Assembly: GCA_036852015.1 (NCBI GenBank)
Contig: JAANDG010000095.1
Coordinates: forward strand, 124,001-188,000
Source: Pelodera strongyloides
Taxonomy: Eukaryota > Nematoda > Chromadorea > Rhabditida > Rhabditidae
Direction: 5' to 3'
Length of the DNA: 64,000 nucleotides
Part shown: positions 13,698 through 26,900 of the stretch, piece after piece
How positions within the stretch are numbered: position 1 is the first letter of the stretch
Layout of the letters: each line of letters starts with the position of its first letter
Notes under the pieces: generated by a model
What the model saw: only the letters and a program-made list of their open reading frames with translations
Database searches by the model: none
What the model was told of the DNA's origin: nothing
Made by a program: the position numbers and the translations under genes

Positions 13698-15154
13698 TTA
13701 CGCACACATACAATTCATGAGAAAAATATATGCAACGTACAGTCAGAGTGAGGCCGGTTGTTACAGTAATACGGAGCTTATGGTGTGGGTAGTATTTCTA
13801 AAAAGGATATATGGGTGTTTACTGGTGTCCATGAATATCAGGAAGTGTTCACGGGTGTCCAGGTACAAGTCCAATTAGGAAACCGCGTGAAAACTCCCTT
13901 GAATATATATATAATGAATATTCAGTATTTCTAGGAAGAAAAGCTAAATCAAATTGCTGAATTGCGTAGAAAACTGGAGAAAGCACTACGAAAAGGCAAT
14001 GACACGTGAGCTTCTTTTGGTTTGGGAATGCGCTGATGTTGAAATTTCTATATTCTATGTTTCCTGTGCAGTTGTCGTCATATTACATATTAGTGCATTC
14101 GTATAGGAATATAGTTTTTTTTTAAAATAAATTCAGCTTGAGTGGAAATGTTCATCAACTTACCATTAGGTCTATGCAATCTCTAATTGATTTCAGGAAT
14201 CGAAGTTTGGAAGCTCGTATGCGTGGATTGGCGAGTACGAAAGAACAGCGTGAAGTCATTGATCTCCTTGTTAAGATGTCGGAAATGCAGGCAGAAAGTG
14301 TGTTTAATTATTGGCTAGTAACATAATACCTGTTTCTCACAGGAGTGCGTTTTTTACCTAAAATCTGAAAATATTGTCTTTTAGTAAGTATCCCGTTTCA
14401 GAGATTTCGGTGGTCAACGATTTAGCGATCCAAACAATGATAATGAGAAGGACGGACACATCAATGGCAAAGTTGCAGAAATATGAAAATTTAGCCGAGA
14501 AATTGATCGAGGGCCATCTGGATGGTACATTATTAATCGATGTTACTTTATTTACCTCTTACGTCATGAAGTGCAATGGGTCGTATAATAATTTAGTCGA
14601 TTTTCACGATACATAGTGCAAATTTTCTTTCAGAAAAGGATCGCGAGCAACTGGAACAAGAGTATCGAATAGTGAAGAACCAGTTTCACTATCAATTAAT
14701 CCCACTGAAGAATATACAAACGGTCACATCGTGGAATACGCAACTGCTTCCTAAGATTGGCTCCGCAACGTGCGTTTTTTGTATCTGAACCGATTTTTTT
14801 GGAGCTCTAGATCCAATAATATAAGTGAACCATGGAGCTTGTATTACATAAACTATTGCTTTCAGAACGGATGATATGGGACGGACATTTGTTGTTTCGA
14901 AGAAGAAACGGGACAGTGTTCAGTTGCCATCGATTGGTAAGGAAACACCAGACAGGGAGAGCGATAACTTGAGTAAGTTTACTCCGCAATCCACTGAAAT
15001 GAAGGTTGTCCATAATAGTTTAGGTATGCATGTAGGTTTATCTGACGGCTGGAAACATATGCGTTCTAAACCTATTGCGCTTAATTTCACCCCATCATTT
15101 GCAGGCGATGCTACTCCGGACTCTCCCACTTCGTTACATTTACCAAAACTGTGA
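10019..15154 (+). CDS. klp-13: Kinesin-8 motor protein, KIF19/KLP-13 type (5' exon not found)
   Basis: This is an N-terminal kinesin motor; family members walk toward microtubule plus ends and shorten microtubules, and KIF19 limits cilium length. Exons: 10019-10099, 10282-10392, 10626-10713, 10801-10922, 11061-11189, 11341-11433, 11649-11732, 11833-11917, 12004-12096, 12219-12304, 12559-12667, 12964-13064, 13242-13336, 13447-13600, 13935-14005, 14197-14297, 14402-14524, 14634-14769, 14866 to the stop at 15154. Phases agree throughout. Motifs in order: VVVRVRPLN at the start, P-loop GATGSGKT across 10.71-10.81 kb, switch I NKTSSRSHA, switch II LIDLAGSERAS, then YRDSKLTRLLKDSLGGN. EVIRDLLNP and LRRTQEATMANKTSSRSHA resemble KIF19 closely. 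The tail has charged coiled-coil stretches and a short C terminus. The model gives about 716 residues without the missing N-terminal codons. The last 168 bp intron-like piece (14937-15104) is in frame and may be retained or spliced. Family is firm; orthology to klp-13 is likely. Confidence 0.9.
13660..13698. repeat. (TAA)n microsatellite
   Basis: About 13 TAA units lie in the kinesin intron between 13,601 and 13,934. It is a simple repeat with no other structure seen. Confidence 0.9.
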
Positions 15155-15946
15155 ATTATCTCGTATACATATTTAAAAAACGTGATTTATTTTAGTCTTT
15201 CCGCTAATTCATATATCGATACACACTGCTCCGTTAATTTGCATGATTTTAGTTCCAGGACTTGTAATTTTCATGTATTTTGCTTGGACTTTTCTATTCA
15301 CTCATAGGAAAGAACGATTTATGTAATTAAATGAGTTTCACAAATTGTAAGAGCTTCCAAACCCCATAACCACCCCATCCTGGGATACGACTGTTATCCT
15401 CCGGTGTAAAATAGGTGACCCGTCCATGATCTTATGCATCTACACAATACAGGTAGCAAACTAAGCCGAGACAAACAGTACAATCATTAGTTTAAAATGC
15501 GGAAAAAGAAACAAGATGTCGATTTTGCTTTCCTATACTTTTTCGTCCGTCTCATGAACCTCTGGTATTTGACCTCGCCAAGAAAGTTTTTTTTCCTTAT
15601 TTCATCATATTACATGCTTCACACTTCTGTTCTCAATGTCTTTCATGCGCTTGTCGCACACACCAATACATCTGTCCAGTGGTTCGTAGTAAATCTTTTT
15701 ACTATTGAAACGATGATGTAAGTGATGTTTGAATAAATGTATTTCGGAACAATTGGGCTCATATTTTGTTCCACGTTTTTCAGTAGCTTTCAATAGCATC
15801 TACGTACGAGTGGTTTTTATCTAGTGACAACAATACTTTTATCCGTGTCTATATGAATCGACATAACAAATCTCGCAGTCAACTGTAAAGAAACGAACGA
15901 TTCCAACAACTAGTCATCTTTATAGCTTTTTATTCTTCCTTGAATA
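15155..15946. other. Intergenic gap between convergent genes
   Basis: About 0.8 kb separates the 3' ends of the kinesin (+) and the calpain (-). It is AT-rich, with short open frames on both strands that lack exon chains. It presumably holds both 3' UTRs and polyadenylation sites. Confidence 0.6.
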
Positions 15947-18900
15947 TCACAGATATAGTGGATCGTCGTAAGCAGAGATATGCACCCGGACCTTTCCCTC
16001 TCCAAATTCATGGGACTCGTTCCTGCTATCGTTATCGATTAGTGCAGTGAGGACCACCCTCGCAATCAGACGATCGCGCCCCAAACGCCGCTCCTCCCAA
16101 ACTTCAAGCACGTATTTTTGCCGTTTTGACCGCCTGAAGTGCAAGGCCACAATTAATGTACACTTCTTTCATTTATGCCTCTTGATCCAATATTTACAAC
16201 ACACAAAGTATAAAACAAATAAAAACGTAAGAATGTTATTATAATAAATTAGGCATACCTGTGAAAGACAAACTGCTCCTCCCAACAAGGTCGTGACGAA
16301 TCTCGTACCGTTAATGTGCGCTCTTTCTTTTTATCACTCCTTATGATTATATATGAATCCAAAGCTAAATGGGTTTGTATGTTATTCAAAGAGCACCATG
16401 TGCGCTTTAAGCTGTTTCGATGTGCTCCTGGTAACTGAATAAGGTGTACAGTTGTTTGACTGTGTACTGTTGTTATGTGAAATTGACAGTATTCGTACTT
16501 GACACTGTATGTATTTGATAGTGGTCATTCTTCTGCTAAATATGTATCAATCCCACCTTCCGATGTTGTGAATTCCGCGTCAATTATCTGTATCCTTGTA
16601 ACCGAGGTTGCGCTCTGCCAGCACCACCCTTGTTTCGGTGCATCAGTTTTTAGTTGTTTCATTTCAAATGAGACGGTTGAGTAGACCTGGAATCAAACGA
16701 GCATTTGTTTTCACTGTGAAATTTATCATGCTTTGCGAATGAATATTAAATACATAATAAAACTGACCCTCAACATAAATGTTCCTTGTTCTCTCGGGGC
16801 GTACGTGGTGGGCAGTAGACAGTATCTGCCGGGTTTCACATTTCTCATATGAAGAAACACCGATCGAGCATTTGCATAGTCAGAAGTCTCAACAGCTTCC
16901 ATCGGCTGAAAAGAAGGACGTGATCAAAGTGTATCTTCCCTCACCTTCAATACCTTTGTGCCCATATCAGCTATAGTTAATGAACGATATGGTCAGCTCA
17001 TCACCATTTTGAGCTTATTCTCTCAATCATATCAAAGCAATTAAATCAAAGGCTGCACTTTTGAAGGCGATACAATTTCTATGTTTACCTGATGCACCCG
17101 ATGTTTCCTATTCCTCTCCACCCTCATCAGATGCATTCCAATACACACAAATGGTTCCCGCCTCTTCTGGCCTTCTCCCAATTCTCGCTGTGTTAATGAG
17201 AACATAATCTCATTTTCGGGATTCTCAATGTCGACCATGTACTGCAAATATCACAAATTGGAAATAACATGAGACCCAACGTCTACACATCGATTGTGTA
17301 AAGAGGTTTCCTTTCTCCTCATAGATGGATGTTACGTACAGTCACGCTTAACGAACCTGTGGATTGCTGCAAAATGTTGCTGGGAAATTGAGGCAACCGC
17401 CTGCCAAGTCTCCGGGTGCTCCACTCCGAGCCCCATTACTGGTCCACACGCCGAAAAACATGCGCTCCTCATATCTGAACGATCGTCATATATCTTCATA
17501 GAAAACATGCTCCTCAGTTGATTCTGCACATACTTGATGGATCCGAAAATATGTATTTCACATAAATTTGCCTTTACGTGCCTCAGCAGGCGTTTGTAGA
17601 GTTATCATTGCATAACAAATAACGATACATTGGTTTACTATCATCAGACAGTTGGAAGATGTGTTTCCATTGGCTACAACATGCCTTAACCTTAAAACCC
17701 ACATCTGAAGATAAAACTCACGTCTTTTTCAATGAAAAACATGATGTGTTGAATAGTTGACAAACTGATATGTCGGTGAAATATTGCATGAAGGAGTCCC
17801 ACGGCATCCTGAAATCAAAATATTACGCAGATCATACAGAAAACCAAACAACAGGTATTTCTTACTGTACACTATATTCTATACAGAATCAGACACAATA
17901 TCCATCAACTAACTAGTACTTCAATAAAATTGAGCTAATAGAATGACTCACCAGAATTCGCCGTCCTCATCAACAGTTATACCCAGCGATTTCTTTTGTG
18001 AATCAGTAACCTGGGAAGAAATTTGGTTAATTTCTCTTACTATATACATAATATCTCCCTTTACATCTTTTATGTGAGATCCGAACATAATAGACCATGA
18101 ATAAGGAGATGTGCTACCTGTTCCCATTCAGAACTATCGTCACTCCACGGACCGTTCCATTCCTTTTCACCCCATGGGTTTTGTAGTCGTATCATTTTCT
18201 GACGCTCGTTAGAACCAAACAAATATGCACTAAAATTACACGGATTATTATTTGCTAAGAAAGAAGACCACTGGAAGAAGCTGGAACATGTGTAAGGAGT
18301 ACGAGATCGTCACTTACCGCATTAGTTGCTAAGTTAATCGCATACCTTATTGTACCGTGATGTTTCGCATCGAGCTCAATGAATCGAACACTAGTGACGG
18401 CATATGCGTGCCCTTTAACAAGCCCGCATTCGAGAGTCTCTTCAATTTCTTCCTTGGTTTTCGCCTGAATTAGATGCATATATTTATTATCGATTCATTC
18501 TTGAATACGACGAAAGGAGAATTGTACAACAATTCTCTCATATTTACTTAATATATATTTGTTCTAATCAACGTTACTTTACGGGTATCAGAGGAAACAT
18601 AAAAACAAACAAGTCAAGACTGACCGCTATTGCAGCAATTACAAGTGCTTCGTTCTCAAACGCCAGCCTCAACCTTTCGAACAGCTCTCCACTTTTCATA
18701 ATGGGATCATTTTTCGCAAATTTTGCGACATTTATTGTTTCCGCGACCTGAAATCGAAGTTTAATATTATGTTATAAGATATAATACATTGAATATTTAC
18801 GGACGTAGTGGCTTATATGGACTAATGCTTATATGGACTATAATTACTAGATAACAACACTTACACCTCCGGACACATCTTGAAGGGCATCAGAAAGGTG

Positions 18901-21900
18901 GCCTCCCACAAGATTCTCGTAACACCCGTACAACCTGCGATAGATAAAAGATTATTTTATATGGCACTAAACACCACAACTTCAGTGTATGCGAATTGCA
19001 TACCTAATATACATATGTTAAGTTCAATTTATAGTAACCAGATCCACAACCTGTACTGAAAGACTTACTTAGCAAACGCCTTTTCCAGGAGTGCCGACCA
19101 GAACTCATTTGGTGTCTTTGACCGAGCAAATAACAATTTACCATCCCTGAAAACTGTGGGATTATTCCGATCCTTTTTTAACAAATACTACATGATTTGA
19201 TTTTCTTCGGGTTTATGTCAGCAATAACCCAGACAGCCCTAAATAATTGCAAATGTAATGACAGCTTGTCATTCATGATGTTATTCAGTAAATAGCATAC
19301 AAGTCTACATCTAGCTTACCTTGTTGGTAGTAGATCATCTACTACAACTTCCATCCATTCTCCGAACCGCCAGAATTGAAAGCGAAATATTCCAGAATAA
19401 ATATTGCCTGGGGCCCACTCCTGTTTGTCGGCATTTGGAATCACCTAAATCGAGCCAATTAGGCGTTTTCTCTACGTGTTTGCCCATGGCTATTTTCACA
19501 ATGGGACAGAAATCAGTTACAAATTGCGCAATGATTCAAAAAGTAACATACCTTTTCTAATAATTTATCATTGTGTGTGAGTGCCGAACATGCACTGACG
19601 AACCAGCAGTTACCCAGGATTCCCTAAAAAATAGTAGTAGATATGATAACAGCTTTATCAATATTCTAGCGCTTCATTTATCATACAAACGTCAACAATC
19701 AGACGTACAACTATGCTAAAGTTAGACGGCTGGTAGCAGCCAAATATCTGTATCGCAACTTTCCTAATCCCACGATTTCTGAGAAAGATGTATCGTTAAT
19801 GAGAAGCTTTCATCTAATTCTACTCACCAAATAAGTAATTTACCTGTGTCACATCATTCACAGAGGCCCCTTCAACGAACAACTGGGGATTTTCGACGAG
19901 TTCCTAGAAAACAGTTCTGATTTAGCAACAACAAAATCCTGCGCCCATTAAATCCACATAGTTATGTGTCGGGTCAAATCCGTGTACGTGCGCATTTATC
20001 CTTTACCAACGACCTTTCTATGTGAGAAATGTGTCTGCCTCAGCAATTGGTCGAACAGGAGATTAGGCAAAATTTGTTCGATCGTCAAGGTACATTGGGA
20101 GAGACTAGGCATAAATGAATGGAAGGAAGAAAATGTGAATCAAGGTAAGGGAAAAAATAAACTCTTCACATGTTATTGGTTCATTTGAGTGACCTGAAAA
20201 CTGGTATGCAAGAGAACCATTATTATTATTATTATTATTATTACCGAAAACATATGTTTTCGGGTTAAAAAGAAGGCAACATTTGTATTTCATTATAAAC
20301 AGTTCTAATGTAACAACACTGTACATAGTGTACACAAAATGCTTGGGACTAGGAATAATTAAAAGCTAAGTAGTACTCCTGAGGAAAGGGTCCGTCGTTG
20401 TCCTTCTTATTGCGTTCAAATATTGATATCTGAGAAATAGGGTCCTTTAAAAGTTGCTTCTTTTACTTTTCATTGTAAAGCTTCCGCATAATAAATCACT
20501 ATTGATGAAACAGGTTTCGTTCCTATGTTCTTTAGTCTACCTAATGGAGAAGCGTTCGCCAAATAGTCTTTTTGAAGCAATGCCTGCTGGATATAGCACT
20601 AATTCGATAGGCACATTCTTGTTCAAATGTCATGGACTACAATTCTAAAATTGGGGTGATGGACAGATAACTTGCTATTTCACATGCACCATGATTCGTC
20701 TCATGGTCAGCATTTTTCGTGATTACGGAATTGCAAAAAAGTATACGATGAGTCACTTCCTTCAAAGGTTAGAGAGATGACAGAAAGGGACGTGAGAGAG
20801 CAAATCGAGACAAAGATAAGAGGTGAGAGCAATGAGAAAGAGAGAAATCGGAAATTTTCGCGTTTTTTTCTTCTCGAATTCCAGTCAACTGTAATTGAAA
20901 TTGGGTTGTGACGTAGCATATTTCGTCGGAAAATTTAAAGACAAATTAGGAAACATTATAGATTTAGAGAAAAATTGGTATAAAGAAAGGACAACATCAC
21001 ATCTTTCCGAATTTGTTTTTCATTATTAATACACGGGTGAAATGTTCCGACTCCTTCTGGTCAACACTCCGAACAGCGATTGGTTCTCGAACGCTGGACG
21101 CAAGTTTAGACATACATAAACGGTTTCTTGATCTAACAACTAAGCCCCTTTGGAGTTGTGTTAAGCGATGATACAATTTAAAGAAAGTTTATGCGGAAAA
21201 GGTGGTGTCATCACGGCCCAAACTAACACTAGAAAAGATAATCTTGCAAGAAAAGAACGTGGATTTTTAGCAATCCAATCCATGACTCTTCCAAATAATT
21301 TCTAATTTTTACCTGGTATTTTATTGGGTTTCTAGCTTGTCAGGGTTTCAACCACTAACTTTTTGACTTTAGCCTAATCAATAGGTGAATCACTAGAATG
21401 GGTTTATTTATAGAACGATCACAATACAACATTGTTTTTCTAGTTTATAAACCTCCCATCAAAACTACAAATCCTAATGTTTGTTCATTGATGAATCATA
21501 TTTGGTAAGATTCGGGGGGTTTGGCTATTAGTATTCAACAAAGTCGACGCACTTTTCACGATTTCGCCCATTGGTAAACAAATAAAGGAATTCGCAGACA
21601 ATACCCCACAAAAAGAATATACAGAAAACAATATCGCCAAACTAATGGCGAAGTAAAACACAAGAAACATTTAAATAGAAAAACATTCAACGAAATATTA
21701 GTCATGCAAAAATGGATAGATTTGGAAACAGTGTTTCAGATTGCCAACGCAGGTTTAGGACTAGCATAACATAGACAAACAAAAACACAAAATATTTGCA
21801 TAATGCACATCCATGTGATACTGCAGTTGAAGTATATAATATGTATTTATATATCTGATGTGTGATGTGTAACATATGTGTATGTGTGATACACGTGATA

Positions 21901-22446
21901 TTTGAAGTACATTATATATAAATTAAGAAGTATAAAAGATAGTAATATAAGCACATACCGCTGGTCGTTTCCAAACTATATCCGAACTTCGTCCTTGGTC
22001 CAGAAAAAGTGACGCGTTTGTGGGTGTAAATTCCGTGTCAACAAATAATTGTTGCTTCTTCTCACATTGTTTCTTGATGGTTGAATACCTGGAACAAACA
22101 CTCGTTGTAAGTGTTCAAACAATTAGTTTGATTAAATGACCATTTATACAGGTACATCTTTGCTCCCACATAATTTAAAGAAGCGGGAAAAAACATTACA
22201 CTACAATAAAATCAATAAAAAAATTTATATTGATTTTATCAGTTTTGGTAGATATGCAGTTAACAGATTCAATAAAAAACATGTAAGCAAACGGGAAAAT
22301 ATGAGAAATCAGACATAAAATAAGGGAGTAAACATTGCATTGACCTCCTCTATTAGCATTATTAATAGAGTCTACAAACATAATAATTAGTGAATATAAA
22401 TTAAGACTGACCTCTGATTGTTGAAGAATCTCTTTCCCTTATACAT
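15947..22446 (-). CDS. tra-3: TRA-3/calpain-5-like cysteine protease
   Basis: This is a calcium-dependent protease of the CAPN5 class; in C. elegans TRA-3 promotes hermaphrodite female development by cleaving TRA-2. Eighteen in-phase exons: 22446-22412, 22088-21959, 19903-19844, 19623-19552, 19444-19320, 19146-19069, 18934-18865, 18747-18625, 18464-18318, 18198-18118, 18010-17952, 17808-17722, 17474-17357, 17241-17089, 16905-16768, 16686-16557, 16364-16259, 16133-15947. Catalytic Cys lies in [16 protein letters not shown], His in [16 protein letters not shown], Asn in [20 protein letters not shown]. The calpain beta-sandwich domain follows (GACHNF-like [16 protein letters not shown], then [16 protein letters not shown]). 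A C-terminal C2 domain ([19 protein letters not shown], then [15 protein letters not shown]) ends in SAYDDPLYL, nearly the TRA-3 terminus. No EF-hand domain is present, as expected for CAPN5. The ATG at 22446 ([12 protein letters not shown]) starts where TRA-3 does, but an open frame continues upstream, so the true start could differ. Intron 2 is about 1.9 kb. The donor after exon 16 is a weaker GTGGGA. Confidence 0.93.
20219..20243. repeat. (ATT)n microsatellite
   Basis: About eight ATT/TTA units sit in the approximately 2 kb second intron of the calpain gene (intron 19,904-21,958). The rest of that intron is AT-rich and shows nothing further. Confidence 0.85.
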
Positions 22447-23991
22447 GCAAAACTCTAGTTGGAGGCAAGATTGGATAGTTTCTATCTCTCTTTTCTGTAT
22501 TGCGACCGAACAGTCAGCTCGCCGAGACCGCGACGCGAGATTCTCTCCCCGCCCACCGTGTGAACTGTCCTAATCGGTCAGAACCCGCCATATCAGTGAT
22601 CCCTCCCAAGAAAGGTTATCGATCATAGGCAATCATTCAACAGGGAACTTCCCGCTACATTCCCAGACCACAACAAATCGCCGGGAAAATATCTGGGAAC
22701 AATGCTCTGTGACCATGTTTATTCGATAATATATCAAATATACGCACTGCATGTGCACACGCCTCTATGCACCGTGCAGTTGCGATCTCTGTTTCACGCT
22801 TGTTCAGTTCCTGTCGTTTCACAAGTTATTCGTGTTTTGTTTGTTTTTCACACTGTCGAGGCACCCTTTTGTTGATGTGCGCTCCAACGGATTAACAGTC
22901 CTCCACCTATCTCTATATACATTTTTTGGAAGTTCTATGAAAGGAGAGAACCTGTTCCGTTACCTTATTTGTTCGGATTCGCTCTAACTGTTAAACATTT
23001 GATAGTTGAGAAACGCGGAATTATATTAAAAGTGTGCTCTGTTCACTCTGTTAAATGTACCTTTGTTGTGTTTTAGACTTTACTTTGTAGTGTAGTAAAG
23101 CTAAAATTTTAGTAGTGTGCCCGCGAAAACGTAACGAATTAGAAGTTTTACAAATGATTTATTTCCTCGTCTGCAGCTAATACCACTTTAAAGGTGAATA
23201 TATAAGAAAATGACGGTGCCGGAAGCATAAAAAAAATTCTATAATACACGGAAAAATAATAAAAAAAAAACGGAAATTACACTTTTTTCTTTAATTTATT
23301 TATTGTTTCATTTTGAATTACTCCACTTTATTGACTATGTTGCCGCAGAATACAACGAGGAAGTGTTCTCTAGGGAAAATCTATTGGGAAATCGTTTACT
23401 TGTTTGTGGGAAGGAATTTTTATGTTCAATTTAAAGCTCTTACAAATGTACTGTACAAGTGAATGTGTGGAACATTCAGGAAATTTCTTACCGTATGTTA
23501 ATAATACCTTAGAATGAAGGAAGGTTGCTTATGTTAATACCAGATAAAGTTTCAGACGTACATCGATTAAGCTTTAAGAGTCCTGTGTAGGTAGACGTCG
23601 GGAACGGGACGCGCCATTCTTCCTGTAATAATGGTTTTGAAGAAGACTGAACAATTGCAATAAAACATTATTATATATATAAATACCAGAGGGTTGAAGC
23701 GCCGTAACTGCCTCTTATCCCACTGGATGAATTACTACCCTATTTTAAAAAATATACTTTATCTCAAAGGCAAACAAAACCTAAAGAAGAGCATTTAGCG
23801 CAACAACGGGAGTTGTCTCGCCAGAAGCATTGCTCAAATGGGAAGGCAACTTTCTCTTCGTTCTGAGTATGCACCCAGATGTTAGTATCACACATGATAA
23901 CTGCGAGACTGTTGTCAAAAATCCATATGTCACAGAAGAGAGTAAGTAAATCGTTATTTGTCGATTCCTAGCTATATTAAACATCAAACCA
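22447..23991. other. Intergenic region upstream of the calpain, with a GC-box-bearing GC-rich patch
   Basis: About 1.5 kb lie between the calpain start and the 3' end of the phosphatase. The part nearest the calpain (about 22,500-22,620) is clearly GC-richer and includes CCCCGCCC at 22,547-22,554, which on the minus strand is a GC-box-like GGGCGGGG. This may be the calpain promoter, but the frame upstream of the chosen ATG is also open for some distance, so part could be 5' UTR or coding. The remainder is AT-rich with no gene seen. Confidence 0.4.
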
Positions 23992-26900
23992 TTATGCAAA
24001 AGGATTACCAGAGATGAGATTGACAGTCGGCTCTCCATTACTTTTCCTTTCATATTCAATCAATTGCCTCCAAAAGCCAATATTCGGAGCGATGATTGGA
24101 CGACACTGAAAAGAACAAATAACAAGTTGTCACGAATAAGAACAGTGTGCAAAGTGCTGATTACAAACAAATGTCTTATAGGTTACAGACTATTCACATA
24201 AGTGGTTTGTTGGAAACTCTATGTTGCATAGATGTTTTGGAGACTCGAGCGGAACTTAACAGATGCATACATTCCGATCATCGAGTTTCCCTTGCAGCCA
24301 CTGCATAAACCCATATCAACCCAATCACGTACCTGATTGAGATGTATGTAGGCCTCCTTGAGGCTCATGTTTTCCTTCTTTGTCAGATAAGCGAGAACTA
24401 GAGCTGCAGATCGGCTAACTCCAGCAGCACAGAACACTATCGTCTTGCCGCCCTCAAGAAATGTTACTTGTTACACACATAATGATTTGGAACTTGCTAA
24501 GTACGCCTGATACATAAACCTTCCCGGTAATTACCATTGCGTTTCTCCCTTCGTATACCTTACGAAGTACGAACAGTTAGTTTCATAACTGCTTTAATGA
24601 CGACTTTAATTTAGTCCCACCATATGTGTGTGACCATTTTTGTATTGATCACTCTTTGTATTTGCTTGTAAAACAATTCTTTTCAAATTTTTATGCTCGG
24701 CATAAAATATTTACAATAATCAGTGAATCTGTGCGGGATAAAGTCTCATCAGTTTATTAATTTTGGTTGCGACTAAAACTTGTCGCAAACGAAAAACAGT
24801 TCATCGTAATGGAAATGAACAATTCTTGGTGAAAGTACATTGCACGAGGAGCATTTACACAAGGAGGATGAAATGTGTGAGATTAAGTAAGAACACGTTA
24901 TTATTAGAATATGACAATCAATGGCAATTTGAGTGGCATTTGAATGACTTCTGATGAAGGGATATTCCGGGGGAAATGTTGAAGATGCGCTTAATATCCG
25001 GACAGCTCCTGAAAAAAGTAGTTATTGGTATGCCGGTCATTAATTTAGTTACGAAAATAAGTTACTGAAACAAGTTGTGTAATATTGTTTAATTTTTAGA
25101 AAATTCGAATGGAGTACCACCAAGAGAGAAAATGAAATAAAATAGTACATGAATAAATAAACAATAATTTCATTGCTCGGTAACTGTATTAAATCTTAAT
25201 GACTTTACCTGGAAGGTATCGTCGAGCTCATCGGAAATGGCGGCGTATCTCTCCTTCTCGTGGACAAGTTCATCCTCAAGACGGTCGACCTCCTTCTGAA
25301 GCTTCTGCACGGATCGCTCAGCGAACTCAGCGCGAGTCTCCGACTGCAATGATTTGGAATTTAATTTTCCTTATTAACGGAAAATCGAAACAGTGTTAGA
25401 CTTATTAGTCAACAATGCCCGAATAATACAGCGTTCAACCAACATAAACTTTGGCAAAATATTTTTTTTTTCATTCGTTGGTGGTATAACATCCAAACCA
25501 GTCCTAGAATACTTTCCGGGTCTGCTTATTATCCATTTCCCTCATAACAATGTCGAGAAACAATCAAGTGGACATCATTTTAAAGCATTAAGATTATATT
25601 ACATAGAATTATTGTTTTATGCTAGTGTTATGCTATACTGTTATCATCTCTTTGTCCTATACCCATTGAAGTTGCCCTCTTCGCGGCTCGCTTTCAATAA
25701 TCTATCAATGTTTGGCTCAAAGCTGGCTGCGGGGGAGTGTGTTGTAAAGCGGCTGCCGCTGGCAGAGAGTAATTCTTGGAATCACCAAAATTCCTCTCTC
25801 TTTCTCTCTGTCACTCTATTTCTCCCCCTCTGTGGATCTCCATCTCTCTTTCTATCTCAATACTCTCTATACACCTTCACAATCTGTTTCTCCGCAATTT
25901 TCTCCTGTGTCTTACTTAGTTCCTCCAACATAAGAAACAAATAGCGTATGTCCCAAATTGTTAGAGATGATAATGAGTAACTAAGTTGCATTGTATATGT
26001 ACTGTTGTGAACTAAAGGAGTGATAAGTATAAACTATGGAGAATAGTTAATGAATATAGCTGCGCATGCTCACCTCCTTCAGTCTCTGTGTGACTGTGCG
26101 GATCTGTTCCTCGTAAGCGTCTTCCCTCTGCATGGCCTTCTCTTCCGAAACCTCAAGTGACTTCAGGTTGTTACCCACAACACGCAGCTCCTCCTCAAGC
26201 TCGACGATCTTGCTGAAATTGAAATGGGTTTAGAACTGCTTGTGAATTATTGGGAATCACATCGGTAAACTTGCTTAATACGCAGCAAAAATGCGAAAAA
26301 CGTACGATGGTGAAACTCATACAAAGCATGACAACAAAATTGACGCCTGAATACTGGGATTATTGATCAAGTAATCTGATATTGGAGATACAAAAACGCA
26401 CTTCTCTCCGGCTTCGGCGCGCTCCTCAGCTCTCTCCAGGTCGGCCTCAACCATGGCCAGCTTACGGGCGACCTCGTCGTACTTTCTGTCGGCTTCCTCA
26501 GCGAGCATTTGGGCCTCCTAAAAATGGGAACGTTATATCCAATGTTGTGTGATCAAGAAATCATAATAACATATGCAAAATAATTGTATTTGCATTTTTT
26601 GTAGACATAGTTAGGTAAAAGCACTAAGGAAAACTTGCCTTGAGCTGTTCCTCAATGGAGTTGGCCTTCTCCTCATCCTGGAAGGACTTGGCTTCCATCT
26701 CACGGCGGGCTCTCTCGGACTCATCGATGTGGGAAGTGGCCTCCTCGAGCTTGTCAGTAGCGGTCTTCAGACGCTCCTCAGTTCTCTGGAGCTCCTCCTC
26801 AACGAGCACAATGCGACGGTTGATGGAGGCGACCTCGGCCTCAGCCTCGGCGACCTTCTTGTCCTTCTCCTCAAGCTGGGTGTTGACAGCAGAGAGCTTC

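Noticed and set aside
24763..24954. 63-codon open frame on the + strand
   Set aside because: It is basic and low complexity, lies between tropomyosin and phosphatase exons, and has no supporting signals.
25393..25944. 183-codon open frame on the + strand
   Set aside because: It lies in a tropomyosin intron over a CT-rich tract, has no recognisable domain, and no splice or promoter context.
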